A DNA stretch of 64,000 nt from positions 868,001-932,000 of the forward strand of contig NZ_AP028669.1 of the NCBI RefSeq assembly GCF_041154485.1, written 5' to 3'. The stretch is from Variovorax sp. V93. GTDB taxonomy: Bacteria > Pseudomonadota > Gammaproteobacteria > Burkholderiales > Burkholderiaceae_C. The position numbers and the translations under genes are program-made. Positions 43,362 through 51,390 of the stretch are shown piece after piece (position 1 is the stretch's first letter; each line of letters opens with the position of its first letter). Below the pieces are notes generated by a model that made no database searches, was not told the DNA's origin, and worked only from the letters and a program-made list of their open reading frames with translations.

Positions 43362-44282
43362 TCAGGCTGGCAGGAAGCCTTCGACCGAGAGATAGCGCTC
43401 GCCGGTGTCGTAGTTGAACCCCAGCACCACCGCATCGGGCGCCAGCGAGGGCAGCTTCTGGGCGATGGCCGCGAGCGTGGCGCCGGAGGAAATGCCCACC
43501 AGCATGCCTTCCTCGACTGCGCAGCGGCGGGCCATTTCGCGCGCCGGTTCGGCGTCGACCTGCAGCACGCCGTCGAGCAGCGAGGTGTCGAGGTTCTTCG
43601 GGATGAAGCCCGCGCCAATGCCCTGGATCGGGTGCGGCGAGGGCTGGCCTCCCGAGATCACCGGCGAGGCCACCGGCTCCACCGCGAACACCTGCAGCTT
43701 CGGCCACTTCTTCTTGAGCACCCGCGCCACGCCCGTGATGTGGCCGCCGGTGCCCACGCCGGTGATCAGCACGTCGATGCCGTCGGGGAAGTCGGCCGCG
43801 ATTTCCTCGGCCGTGGTGCGCACGTGCACGTCGATGTTGGCGGGGTTGTTGAACTGCTGCGGCATCCAGGCGCCCGGCGTGCCGGCCACGATTTCCTCGG
43901 CCCGCGCAATGGAGGCCTTCATGCCGCCGGCGCGCGGCGTCAGGTCGAAGGTGGCGCCGTAGGCGAGCATGAGGCGGCGGCGCTCGACCGACATGCTGTC
44001 GGGCATCACGAGGATCAGCTTGTAGCCCTTGACGGCGGCGACCATGGCCAGGCCGATGCCGGTGTTGCCCGAGGTGGGTTCGACGATGGTGCCGCCGGGC
44101 TTCAGCGCGCCGGACTTCTCGGCGTCTTCCACCATCGACAGCGCGATGCGGTCCTTGATGGAGCCGCCGGGGTTGGCGCGCTCGGACTTGACCCACACCT
44201 GCTGCTTCGCATTGCCGAACAGGCGGTTGATGCGGATATGCGGCGTGTTGCCGATGGTCTGGAGGATGTTCTGGGCCTTCAT
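43362..44282 (-). CDS. cysK: Cysteine synthase (O-acetylserine sulfhydrylase)
   Basis: A 306-residue PLP enzyme that makes L-cysteine from O-acetylserine and sulfide. The PLP-binding lysine is K43 in [12 protein letters not shown], the substrate loop is [11 protein letters not shown] at 69-79, and the phosphate-binding loop [13 protein letters not shown] is present. The opening [19 protein letters not shown] fits the CysK branch better than CysM, but the two are close. The ATG at 44282 has GGAG upstream. Divergent from rnpB. Confidence 0.9.
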   Translation of the reverse strand: MKAQNILQTIGNTPHIRINRLFGNAKQQVWVKSERANPGGSIKDRIALSMVEDAEKSGALKPGGTIVEPTSGNTGIGLAMVAAVKGYKLILVMPDSMSVERRRLMLAYGATFDLTPRAGGMKASIARAEEIVAGTPGAWMPQQFNNPANIDVHVRTTAEEIAADFPDGIDVLITGVGTGGHITGVARVLKKKWPKLQVFAVEPVASPVISGGQPSPHPIQGIGAGFIPKNLDTSLLDGVLQVDAEPAREMARRCAVEEGMLVGISSGATLAAIAQKLPSLAPDAVVLGFNYDTGERYLSVEGFLPA

Positions 44283-44384
44283 GGGATCTCCTTGGGCTTT
44301 TGTTGGGGCAGGGCTGGTCGGTCGAAGCGCCATTGTGGAGCGGACGGCCGGCGCCTGCGAGGGTATCGAGCGATAATCCCCCTC

Positions 44385-44732
44385 GTGAAGCACGCCAGAC
44401 CGCCGCTGGTGCAAGCCCGCAAGGGGCGACGCCGCAAGGCGCCGCGTCGAAAGACCGCACTGGAGGAACGTCCGGACTGCACAGGACAGCGCAGGAGTTA
44501 ACGACTCTCCACCGTGAGGTGAGGATCAGAGCAACAGAGACGAGCCGATTCAGTTCGGGTGAAACGGGCAATCTCTGCGCGCAGCAACACCAAGTAGGCC
44601 AGTATCGAGGTGGTTCCGCTGAGCTGGCGGGTAGGTGGCATCGAGCCGTTTGGCGACAAGCGGCCCAGAGTAATGGCGGTCACGTTGGGGGCAACTCCAA
44701 CGCACAGAATCCGGCTTATCGGCGGGCTTCAC
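44385..44732 (+). ncRNA. rnpB: RNase P RNA, bacterial type A
   Basis: The catalytic RNA that trims the 5' leader of tRNAs. The 5' end GTGAAGC (44385-44391) pairs with GCTTCAC (44726-44732) to make helix P1. The universally conserved core words are present: GGAGGAACGTCCGGACTGCA at about 44462-44481 (region I/P4 strand), and ACAGAATCCGGCTTATC near the 3' end at about 44704-44720 (P4 partner, region V). Length is about 348 bases, normal for type A. A GATAAT box at 44372-44377 stands 7 bases before the 5' end, and T-rich sequence follows at 44734-44748. Protein-like frames across this region are not coding. Confidence 0.96.
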
Positions 44733-44812
44733 ACTTTTCTTTTTCCTTCTCCCTGATTCGCCGTGGGGTTCTTCCATGGGGCAGCAGCGGTGCCGCGGCT
44801 TTTCTCCTAAAA

Positions 44813-44830
44813 TAGATAGCAAGCTAACTA
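44813..44830. promoter_or_regulatory. Palindromic operator before the marR gene
   Basis: TAGATAGC (44813-44820) and GCTAACTA (44823-44830) form an inverted pair with one mismatch around a central AA, and the symmetry extends to the flanking A/T bases. Size and A/T-rich TAG-TTAGC style are those of MarR-family operators. It ends 14 bases before the marR ATG, so binding would repress the whole efflux operon. Confidence 0.6.
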
Positions 44831-44844
44831 ATTGGAGAGAAGCC

Positions 44845-45324
44845 ATGGCCCATGTCTCGAAGACGCGCGAAGCCGCGCTGATGTCGCTCGGCATGGCGCT
44901 CTCGCTGCTGCAGCGCGGCTACCGGGCCGCGGCCGACAAGGCGGTGGCGCATGTCGGGCTTTCGCAGTCGCTGGCGTGGCCGATCGTGATGATCGGCCGG
45001 ATGCACGGCGGCGTGCGCCAGGGCGTGCTCGCCGAGGCGCTGGGCATCGAGGGGCCTTCGCTGGTGCGCTCGATCGACCAGCTGGTGGAGGCCGGTTTCG
45101 TGGAGCGCCGCGAAGACCCGGCCGACCGCCGCGCCAAGACGCTGCACCTCACGCCGGCCGGCGAGGCCGCCTGCCAGCCCATCGAGGCCGCGCTGCGCGG
45201 CATGCGCGCCACGCTGTTCGAAGGCGTGGCCGACGAGGACATCGCCGCCTGCCTGCGCGTGTTCGCGGTGCTCGGAGAACGGCTCGGCCGCGCAGCACCG
45301 GGGCCGCAGGAAGGGCGCAGGTAG
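44845..45324 (+). CDS. MarR-family transcriptional regulator of efflux operon
   Basis: A 159-residue winged-helix regulator. The helical dimerisation part is at both ends and the DNA-binding part in the middle: RQGVLAEALGIEGPSLVRSIDQLVEAGFVERRE followed by the wing DPADRRAKTLHLTPAG, with the MarR wing motif D-x-R-D/R. The ATG at 44845 has GGAGAGA upstream. Its stop codon abuts the ATG of the FUSC transporter gene. Such regulators are usually released by aromatic acids or phenolics, which fits the transport genes behind it. Confidence 0.93.
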   Translation: MAHVSKTREAALMSLGMALSLLQRGYRAAADKAVAHVGLSQSLAWPIVMIGRMHGGVRQGVLAEALGIEGPSLVRSIDQLVEAGFVERREDPADRRAKTLHLTPAGEAACQPIEAALRGMRATLFEGVADEDIAACLRVFAVLGERLGRAAPGPQEGRR

Positions 45325-47403
45325 ATGGCCGCGTTCCGGCTGCCGCGCTTCAGCCGCGCGGAGCTTCTCTTTTCTGCCAAGAGCTTTGCCGCCGCGATGC
45401 TGGCCATGTACCTGGCCAGTCGCGCCGGCCTGCCGCGTCCGTTCTGGGCCTTGATGACCACCTATGTCGTGGCCCATCCGCTGGCCGGCGCGGTGCGCTC
45501 CAAGGCCCTCTACCGCTTCTGCGGCACCTTGATCGGATGCGTGGCCACGGTGCTGCTGGTGCCCGCGCTGTCGAATGCGCCGGAGCTGCTCACGCTGGTG
45601 CTCGCGCTGTGGGTGGGGCTGTGCCTGTGCATTTCGCTGTTCGACCGCACGCCGCGCTCGTATGTCTTCATGCTCGCGGGCTACACCGCCGCGCTGATCG
45701 GCTTTCCTTCGGTGCAGACGCCGCTCGCGCTGTTCGACACCGCGGTGGCGCGGGTGGAGGAAATCGGCCTGGGCATCCTGTGCGCCACGCTGATCCACAG
45801 CATTGCGTGGCCCACGGGCCTGGCGCCGACCGTGCTGGGCCTGCTCGACCGCACGCTGCTGGATGCGCGCCAGTGGCTCACCGACCTGCTGCAGCCCGCG
45901 GGCCGCAGCACCGACGCCGATCCGCAAACGCTTGCTGCCGACCGCCGCCGGCTGGCCGGCGACATCACCCAGCTGCGGCTGCTGTCCACCCACGTGCCGT
46001 TCGACACCACGCACCTGCGCTGGACCGCCGGCGCCATCCGGGCCATGCAGGACCGCGTGGCGGCACTCACGCCCGCGCTGTCGGCCGTGGAGGACCGGCT
46101 GCTGGCGCTGGAGCAGGCCGAAGGCGCGATCGCGCCGGACGTTGCGGCGGTGCTTGCGCAGGCCGCGCAATGGCTGCAGGAAAACGACGCCGCGCGCGCG
46201 CAGTCGCTGCAACTGCTGCGCCGCTCGATCCAGGCGCTGGGCGCCACGCCGCAGCACAGTCCCTGGAGCCGCGCCTTGCGCATCGGGCTCGCGGGCCGGC
46301 TCGAGGAACTGGTCGAGGGATGGCGCGCCTGCGCGCGGCTGCGCATGGACATCGACGAGGGCCTGCAGGGCGCTCTGCCGCCGCGCCGCATGGCCGCGCT
46401 CGGCAGCCGCGTGCTGCACCGCGACTACGGCATGGCGCTGCTGTCGGCGCTGGCCGCGGTGCTCGCCATCTGCCTGTGCGGCGCCTTCTGGATCGTGACG
46501 GGCTGGCCCACGGGCTCGGCCGCCACCATGATGGCCGCGGTCTTCTGCTGCTTCTTCGCGACCATGGACGATCCCGTGCCCGCGATCCACGGCTTCCTGA
46601 AGTACACGCTGTGGTCGATTCCCGTCTCCGCGCTCTATGTGCTGGTGCTGATGCCGCTGGTGCAGGACTTCGGCATGCTGGTGGCGGTGTGCGCGCCGGC
46701 CTTCCTGCTGCTGGGTGTCTACATGGCGCGGCCGGCGCATTTCATGGCGGCCATGGCGCTGCTGTTCGGCGTGGCCGGCACGCTGGCCCTGCACGACACC
46801 GCCAATGCCGACCTGGTGAGCTTCATCAACAGCATGCTCGGGCAGGTCATCGGCGTGGTGGTTGCTGCGCGCGTCACGCGGCTGGTGCGCTCGGTGGGCG
46901 CCGACTGGAGCGCACGGCGCATCCAGCGCGCCACCTGGCGCGAGCTCGGCGAGATGGCCGGCGTCTCGCAGCGCCAGGGCGCGCAGGGCGACGCCTACGC
47001 CGTGCGCATGCTCGACCGCATCGGCCTGCTCGCACCGCGCATCGCGCAGGCCGGCGGCAGCATCGAGGGTGTGGCCGCCAACGACGCGCTGCGCGACCTG
47101 CGCACCGGCGCCGACATCGACGTGCTGCAGCGGGTGCGCGCGCAGCTGCCGCCGGCGTCGGCCTCGGCGCTTCTGGGCGGCATCTCGCAGTTCTTCCTCC
47201 AGCGCGGCAGGGGCCGCATGCAAGCGCGCCCCGCCAGCCTGCTGCCGCAGATCGACGAGGCGCTGTCGGCGGTGCTTGGCGCGCAGCATGCGCCGTCATC
47301 CGCATCGCGCAGCGCAGTGACCGCGCTGGTGGGCCTGCGCCGCAATCTTTTCCCCGATGCACCGCCGCGCCTCGCCGTGGCCGGACAAGGAGCCTCCAGA
47401 TGA
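45325..47403 (+). CDS. FUSC/AaeB-family inner-membrane efflux protein
   Basis: A 692-residue membrane protein of the fusaric acid resistance / aromatic acid exporter family. An N-terminal block of about six helices (residues about 15-170), a large cytoplasmic helical part (about 180-370), and a second helix block (about 375-520) give the usual two-fold FUSC layout. FSAKSFAAAMLAMYLA and PFWALMTTYVVAHPLAG open the first block; GMALLSALAAVLAICLCGAFWIVTGWP opens the second. Its ATG directly follows the marR stop and its TGA overlaps the next gene. Confidence 0.92.
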   Translation: MAAFRLPRFSRAELLFSAKSFAAAMLAMYLASRAGLPRPFWALMTTYVVAHPLAGAVRSKALYRFCGTLIGCVATVLLVPALSNAPELLTLVLALWVGLCLCISLFDRTPRSYVFMLAGYTAALIGFPSVQTPLALFDTAVARVEEIGLGILCATLIHSIAWPTGLAPTVLGLLDRTLLDARQWLTDLLQPAGRSTDADPQTLAADRRRLAGDITQLRLLSTHVPFDTTHLRWTAGAIRAMQDRVAALTPALSAVEDRLLALEQAEGAIAPDVAAVLAQAAQWLQENDAARAQSLQLLRRSIQALGATPQHSPWSRALRIGLAGRLEELVEGWRACARLRMDIDEGLQGALPPRRMAALGSRVLHRDYGMALLSALAAVLAICLCGAFWIVTGWPTGSAATMMAAVFCCFFATMDDPVPAIHGFLKYTLWSIPVSALYVLVLMPLVQDFGMLVAVCAPAFLLLGVYMARPAHFMAAMALLFGVAGTLALHDTANADLVSFINSMLGQVIGVVVAARVTRLVRSVGADWSARRIQRATWRELGEMAGVSQRQGAQGDAYAVRMLDRIGLLAPRIAQAGGSIEGVAANDALRDLRTGADIDVLQRVRAQLPPASASALLGGISQFFLQRGRGRMQARPASLLPQIDEALSAVLGAQHAPSSASRSAVTALVGLRRNLFPDAPPRLAVAGQGASR

Positions 47404-47606
47404 TTGGCGAAGCAAGTTTCTACGGCCTCTACGTGCCATGGCTGCTGGTGCTGGCCGGCATTGCGCTGGCCGCCCTCTGGGGCGTGCGCCATCTGCTGGC
47501 CCTGGCCGGCCTCTACCGCTGGGTGTGGCATCCCGCGCTGTTCGACATGGCGCTTTATCTGCTGCTGCTCTACGGCATCAGCCGCGCGGCCTCCTTCCTT
47601 CAATGA
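47400..47606 (+). CDS. DUF1656 small membrane protein (AaeX-like)
   Basis: A 68-residue protein with two hydrophobic helices (about residues 12-32 and 45-62). Proteins of the DUF1656 family, such as E. coli AaeX, are found with AaeA and AaeB type exporters. The ATG overlaps the FUSC stop (ATGA). Function is unproven; an accessory role in the exporter is inferred from the position. Confidence 0.88.
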   Translation: MIGEASFYGLYVPWLLVLAGIALAALWGVRHLLALAGLYRWVWHPALFDMALYLLLLYGISRAASFLQ

Positions 47607-47616
47607 CGAGATCCAG

Positions 47617-48552
47617 ATGAAAGCCCCTTTTCCCACCGACAGCTCCTGGCCGATGCGCCTCGGGCGCATTCTTCTCACCGCGGCCGTGGTGGCGGCCGCC
47701 GCATGGGCCGGCCTGCAGCTCTGGGACCATTACGAGCTCGCTCCCTGGACGCGCGACGGCCGCGTGCGCGCCAACGTGGTCCAGATCGCGCCGGACGTGT
47801 CCGGGCTGGTCACCGCGGTGCCTGTGCGGGACAACCAGGCCGTGCAGGCCGGGGCCCTGCTGTTCGAGGTGGACCGCGCGCGCTACGACCTTGCCGTGCG
47901 CCAGGCCCAGGCCGCGCTGGCGGCGCAGCGTGCCGCCAGCGCACAGGCGCAGCGCGAGAACGCGCGCAACGCGGGGCTCGACGCGCTGGTGTCGCAGGAG
48001 GCCCGCGAACAGGCCCGCGCCCGCGCGGAGCAGGCGCGCGCCGCCGTCGCACAGGCCGAGGTGGCACTCGATGCGGCGCGCCTCAACCTGCAGCGCGCCG
48101 AGGTGCGCGCGCCGGCCGACGGGCTGGTGACCAACCTCGACCTGCGCACCGGCAGCTATGCATCGGCCGGGCGGCCGGTGCTGGCGCTGGTCGATGCGCA
48201 TTCCTTCTTCGTCGAGGGCTACTTCGAGGAAACCAAGCTGCCGCGCATCCACCTGGGCGATCGCGTGCGCGTGACCCCGATGGGCGGCGGCGCAGTGCTC
48301 GAAGGCGCGGTCGACAGCGTGGCCGCCGGCATTGCCGACCATGACCGTTCGACCAGCGCCAACCTGCTGCCCAGCGTCAACCCGACCTTCAACTGGGTGC
48401 GGCTCGCGCAGCGCATTCCGGTACGCATCAGGCTCGATCCTTTGCCGCAGGGCGCGCGGCTCGTGGCCGGCCAGACCGTGACCGTGCAGGTGCTCGAGCA
48501 TCCGCCAGCGCGCCATGCGGGTGCATCGGCCGCCGAGCCGAAGAAGGGATGA
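47617..48552 (+). CDS. HlyD-family periplasmic adaptor (AaeA/EmrA-like)
   Basis: A 311-residue membrane-fusion protein. One N-terminal helix (about residues 16-36) anchors it. The biotinyl-lipoyl-like halves are VVQIAPDVSGLVTAVPVRDNQAV and LQRAEVRAPADGLVTNLDLRTGSYA; between them is an alanine-rich helical hairpin (about residues 90-165), which spans the periplasm. It should join the FUSC pump to the outer-membrane channel encoded next. Its stop overlaps the start of the channel gene. Confidence 0.94.
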   Translation: MKAPFPTDSSWPMRLGRILLTAAVVAAAAWAGLQLWDHYELAPWTRDGRVRANVVQIAPDVSGLVTAVPVRDNQAVQAGALLFEVDRARYDLAVRQAQAALAAQRAASAQAQRENARNAGLDALVSQEAREQARARAEQARAAVAQAEVALDAARLNLQRAEVRAPADGLVTNLDLRTGSYASAGRPVLALVDAHSFFVEGYFEETKLPRIHLGDRVRVTPMGGGAVLEGAVDSVAAGIADHDRSTSANLLPSVNPTFNWVRLAQRIPVRIRLDPLPQGARLVAGQTVTVQVLEHPPARHAGASAAEPKKG

Positions 48553-50027
48553 GCGCCATGTCACCTGCTTTTCGCATGGCTTCGCTCGTGGTTGCGGCGG
48601 GGCTGGCGGCCTGCGCGGCGGTCGGCCCCGACTACCGCCAGCCGCCCGGGGCGCTGGCCAGCCAGCCCGGCGCCGCGCGCCCGTTCGCCGAGGCGCCCGC
48701 GCACGCCGCGCCGCTGCCCGCGCACTGGTGGCGGCTGTACCGCGACCCGCTGCTCGACCAGCTGGTCGCGCAGGCCCTCGCGCACAACACCGACTTGCGG
48801 CAGGCCGTCGCGAACCTGGAGCGCGAGCGCGCCATCGAGGCCGAGGTCGCCGGCGCCCGGCGCCCCACGATCGGCGTGAACGGCGGCCCTTCGTTCGGCC
48901 ACGCGTCCGGCCTGTCGATGCTGCAGAAGGACTACGAGCCGCCGAGCCGCTTCAACTACAGCGCGGGCGCTTCGCTGTCCTATCAGGTCGACCTGTTCGG
49001 CCAGATCCGCCGCAGCATCGAAGCCGCGGGCGCCAGCACCGAGGCCGCCGCGGCCGCGCTCGACCTCGTGCGCGTGAACGTGGCCGCGGGCACCGCGCGC
49101 GCCTACGCTCAGGCCTGCTCGACCGGGCTGCGCCTGCAGATCGCGCAGAAGTCGGTCGCTCTGCAGCAGGACGCGCTGGATGCCACCGAGCGCCTGCAGC
49201 GCGCGGGCCGTGCCGGCGCCATTGACGCGAGCCGCGCACGCGCGCAGCTGGAGCAGTTGAACGCCGCACTGCCGCCGCTGCAGGCCGAGCGCCAGGGCGC
49301 GCTCTACCGCCTGGCCACGCTGACCGGTGCGCTGCCGCAGGACTTCCCGCGCGAGGTGGCCGGCTGCGCCGTGCCCCCGCGGGTGGCCGGCGCGCTGCCG
49401 GTAGGTGATGGCGCGGCACTGCTGCGGCGCCGCCCGGACATCCGCCAGGCCGAGCGCAGCCTGGCGGCAGCCACCGCCCGCATCGGCGTGGCCACGGCCG
49501 ATCTCTATCCGAAGGTGACGCTGGGGCTCTCGGCCTCGTCGGCCGGGCCGGCCAGCGATTTCGGCCGCAAGGACACCGTCGGCTGGAGCATGGGCCCGCT
49601 GATCTCCTGGACCCTTCCGAACACCGGCATCGCGCAAGCCCGCATTGCCCAGGCCGAGGCCGGCACGCGCGCCGCGCTCGCGAAGTTCGACGGCACCGTG
49701 CTGACCGCATTGCGCGAAACCGAGACCGCGCTCGGCACCTATGCGCGCGAGCTCGACCGCCGCGCCGCGCTGCAGGCCTCGCGCGACCAGAGCGCCAAGG
49801 TGGCCGCGCAGGCGCGCCAGCTCTACCAGAGCGGCCGCACCGCATACCTCGACGCGCTCGATGCCGAGCGCTCACTGGCCGCGAGCGACGCGGCGCTGGC
49901 GGCCAGCGAGGCGCAACTGGCCGATGACCAGGTGGTGCTGTTCATGGCGCTTGGCGGCGGGTGGGAGCCGGACGATACGGCCGCCGTTCCCGCGCCCGCA
50001 TCCGGCCCCGCCACCACGATCCGCTGA
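48549..50027 (+). CDS. NodT-family outer-membrane efflux lipoprotein
   Basis: A 492-residue outer-membrane channel of the TolC/OprM-type (RND efflux outer-membrane lipoprotein) family. The lipobox LAAC puts the lipidated cysteine at C22, followed by AAVGPDYRQPPG, a very typical start. Two OEP repeats follow, each with long coiled-coil helices; the second starts at about residue 290 with LLRRRPDIRQAERSLAAATARIG. It starts in a four-base overlap with the adaptor gene. Last gene of the marR efflux operon. Confidence 0.94.
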   Translation: MSAMSPAFRMASLVVAAGLAACAAVGPDYRQPPGALASQPGAARPFAEAPAHAAPLPAHWWRLYRDPLLDQLVAQALAHNTDLRQAVANLERERAIEAEVAGARRPTIGVNGGPSFGHASGLSMLQKDYEPPSRFNYSAGASLSYQVDLFGQIRRSIEAAGASTEAAAAALDLVRVNVAAGTARAYAQACSTGLRLQIAQKSVALQQDALDATERLQRAGRAGAIDASRARAQLEQLNAALPPLQAERQGALYRLATLTGALPQDFPREVAGCAVPPRVAGALPVGDGAALLRRRPDIRQAERSLAAATARIGVATADLYPKVTLGLSASSAGPASDFGRKDTVGWSMGPLISWTLPNTGIAQARIAQAEAGTRAALAKFDGTVLTALRETETALGTYARELDRRAALQASRDQSAKVAAQARQLYQSGRTAYLDALDAERSLAASDAALAASEAQLADDQVVLFMALGGGWEPDDTAAVPAPASGPATTIR

Positions 50028-50069
50028 CCGCGGCCGCCGCTTCCCGGCCGCGCGCGATGCCCACGCGCC

Positions 50070-50618
50070 TCAGCGCGTGAAGAGCCAGCCGCCCTTGGGC
50101 TGGCGCGTCAGTTCATGCCGCCGCACCGAACGCTCCTCGCCGTCGTCCCCCACGTACACCACCTCGAAGCGCAGCCGCTTCGGCGAGACCATCTTCCAGT
50201 TCTGGATGCGCTTGACCGTCACGCAGGCGGTCCTGTCGTGGTACTGCATCTCCGCCATCGGTCCGCCCTGGAAGCCGGTGCCGTCGAACAGCCGGCCCGG
50301 CGCCGCGAACGGATTGAGCACGGCGCCGTTGCGCGCGGTGATGCAGCCTTCGGTTCGCACGAAGGATTCGATGGTGGGCGCGGCGCTTTGCACCACCTTG
50401 GCCACGGCCGGCGAAGGCGGCTTGGTCACGATGGCCTCGCGGATGCGTTCCACCTGCTCCTCGGTGATCGGCGCGAGCCCGCTGGGCGACACGACCGGCG
50501 GCGGTGCCGGGGGCGGTGGTGGCGCGGACAAGGGCAGCAATGGCGCGAGATAGCTGCAGCCCGCCAGCGCCAGCGGCGCGGTGCAGGCGAGTGCGGCGAT
50601 CCGGGTTCCGAACTTCAT
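50070..50618 (-). CDS. Lipoprotein of unknown function with proline-rich linker
   Basis: A 182-residue protein. The signal peptide ends in LALAGC with the lipidated cysteine at C21. A proline-rich linker (residues about 32-46) precedes a globular part of about 120 residues containing MQYHDRTACVTVKRIQNWKM and a C-terminal RRHELTRQPKGGWLF, with two cysteines (in TEGCITARNG and TACVTV) that could pair. Family not recognised. The ATG at 50618 has GGAGACCCG-type purines upstream. Confidence 0.8.
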   Translation of the reverse strand: MKFGTRIAALACTAPLALAGCSYLAPLLPLSAPPPPPAPPPVVSPSGLAPITEEQVERIREAIVTKPPSPAVAKVVQSAAPTIESFVRTEGCITARNGAVLNPFAAPGRLFDGTGFQGGPMAEMQYHDRTACVTVKRIQNWKMVSPKRLRFEVVYVGDDGEERSVRRHELTRQPKGGWLFTR

Positions 50619-50676
50619 GGACGGGTCTCCTGTCGTCGATTCCTCTTCGGGCCTTGTTCGTGCCTCTTCTTCGATG

Positions 50677-51390
50677 TCAAAAGCGCTCATGCGGCGAAAG
50701 ATAGCGCCACTGGCCGGGCTCCAGCCCCGCCAGCGGCACGCGGCCGATGCGGATGCGCCGCATAGCCAGGATGCGCAGGCCGGCTTCGTCGCACAGGTGC
50801 GCGATCTGTCCGGGCCGCGCGCCCTTGAGTGCAAAGCGCAGGCCGGTCTGGTCGTCGGCCTGGCGGCCGATGCTCACGCGTGCGGGCGAACGCTCGAAGC
50901 GCGCGAGCTGCTCGGGGCTCACCTTGCCGGCCACGTCGACCATCACCTCGTGTTCGAGCACGCCCGCATCTTCCTGCAGCTTGCGCTCGATGCGCCATTC
51001 CTGCGTGTAGACCACGAGCCCGCTGGCGCCGGTTTCGAGCGGCGTCATGCAGCGCTGCGCCTTAGCGTGCGCCGGCAGGAAGCGCATGCCCGCGCGTTCG
51101 GGCTCGTGGTGGTTGGCGGCCACCAGCAGCCGGTGCGCGGAGTCGGTGGCCATGCCGGCCGGCTTGTGCAGCAGCAAGGTGACGGGCAGCACCGGCTCGG
51201 GCTTGGCGCCGGGCTCGATCTCGACCTTCTGGTGGCCCTGCACGCGCGACTGCGGCAGCAGCGCCGGCACGCCGTCGACGCGCACCGCGCCGTTCTCGAT
51301 CAGCAGCTCGGCCTCGCGCCGCGAGCAGCCCGCGATGGCGGCCACGCGCTTGGCAAGGCGGATGCCTTCTTCTTCGGAAGCGCCGCTCAT
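50677..51390 (-). CDS. RsuA/RluF-like pseudouridine synthase family protein with altered catalytic motif
   Basis: A 237-residue protein. An S4 RNA-binding domain (residues about 8-60, with KRVAAIAGCSRREAELLIENGAVRVDG) is followed by a pseudouridine-synthase-type domain starting VTLLLHKPAGMATD. In active RsuA-family enzymes the catalytic Asp is in a G-R-L-D motif; here the matching segment is TPLETGASGLVVYT, with Glu119 in place of Asp and Thr-Pro in place of Gly-Arg. The codon is GAA, read directly. It may therefore have lost or changed activity, and may act mainly by binding RNA. The gene starts in a four-base overlap with the Nudix/MBL gene. Confidence 0.85.
   Translation of the reverse strand: MSGASEEEGIRLAKRVAAIAGCSRREAELLIENGAVRVDGVPALLPQSRVQGHQKVEIEPGAKPEPVLPVTLLLHKPAGMATDSAHRLLVAANHHEPERAGMRFLPAHAKAQRCMTPLETGASGLVVYTQEWRIERKLQEDAGVLEHEVMVDVAGKVSPEQLARFERSPARVSIGRQADDQTGLRFALKGARPGQIAHLCDEAGLRILAMRRIRIGRVPLAGLEPGQWRYLSPHERF

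Noticed and set aside
44300..44815. Protein-like frames across the RNase P RNA gene
   Set aside because: The conserved RNA core and P1 pairing explain the region; the frames have no protein similarity that I can see.
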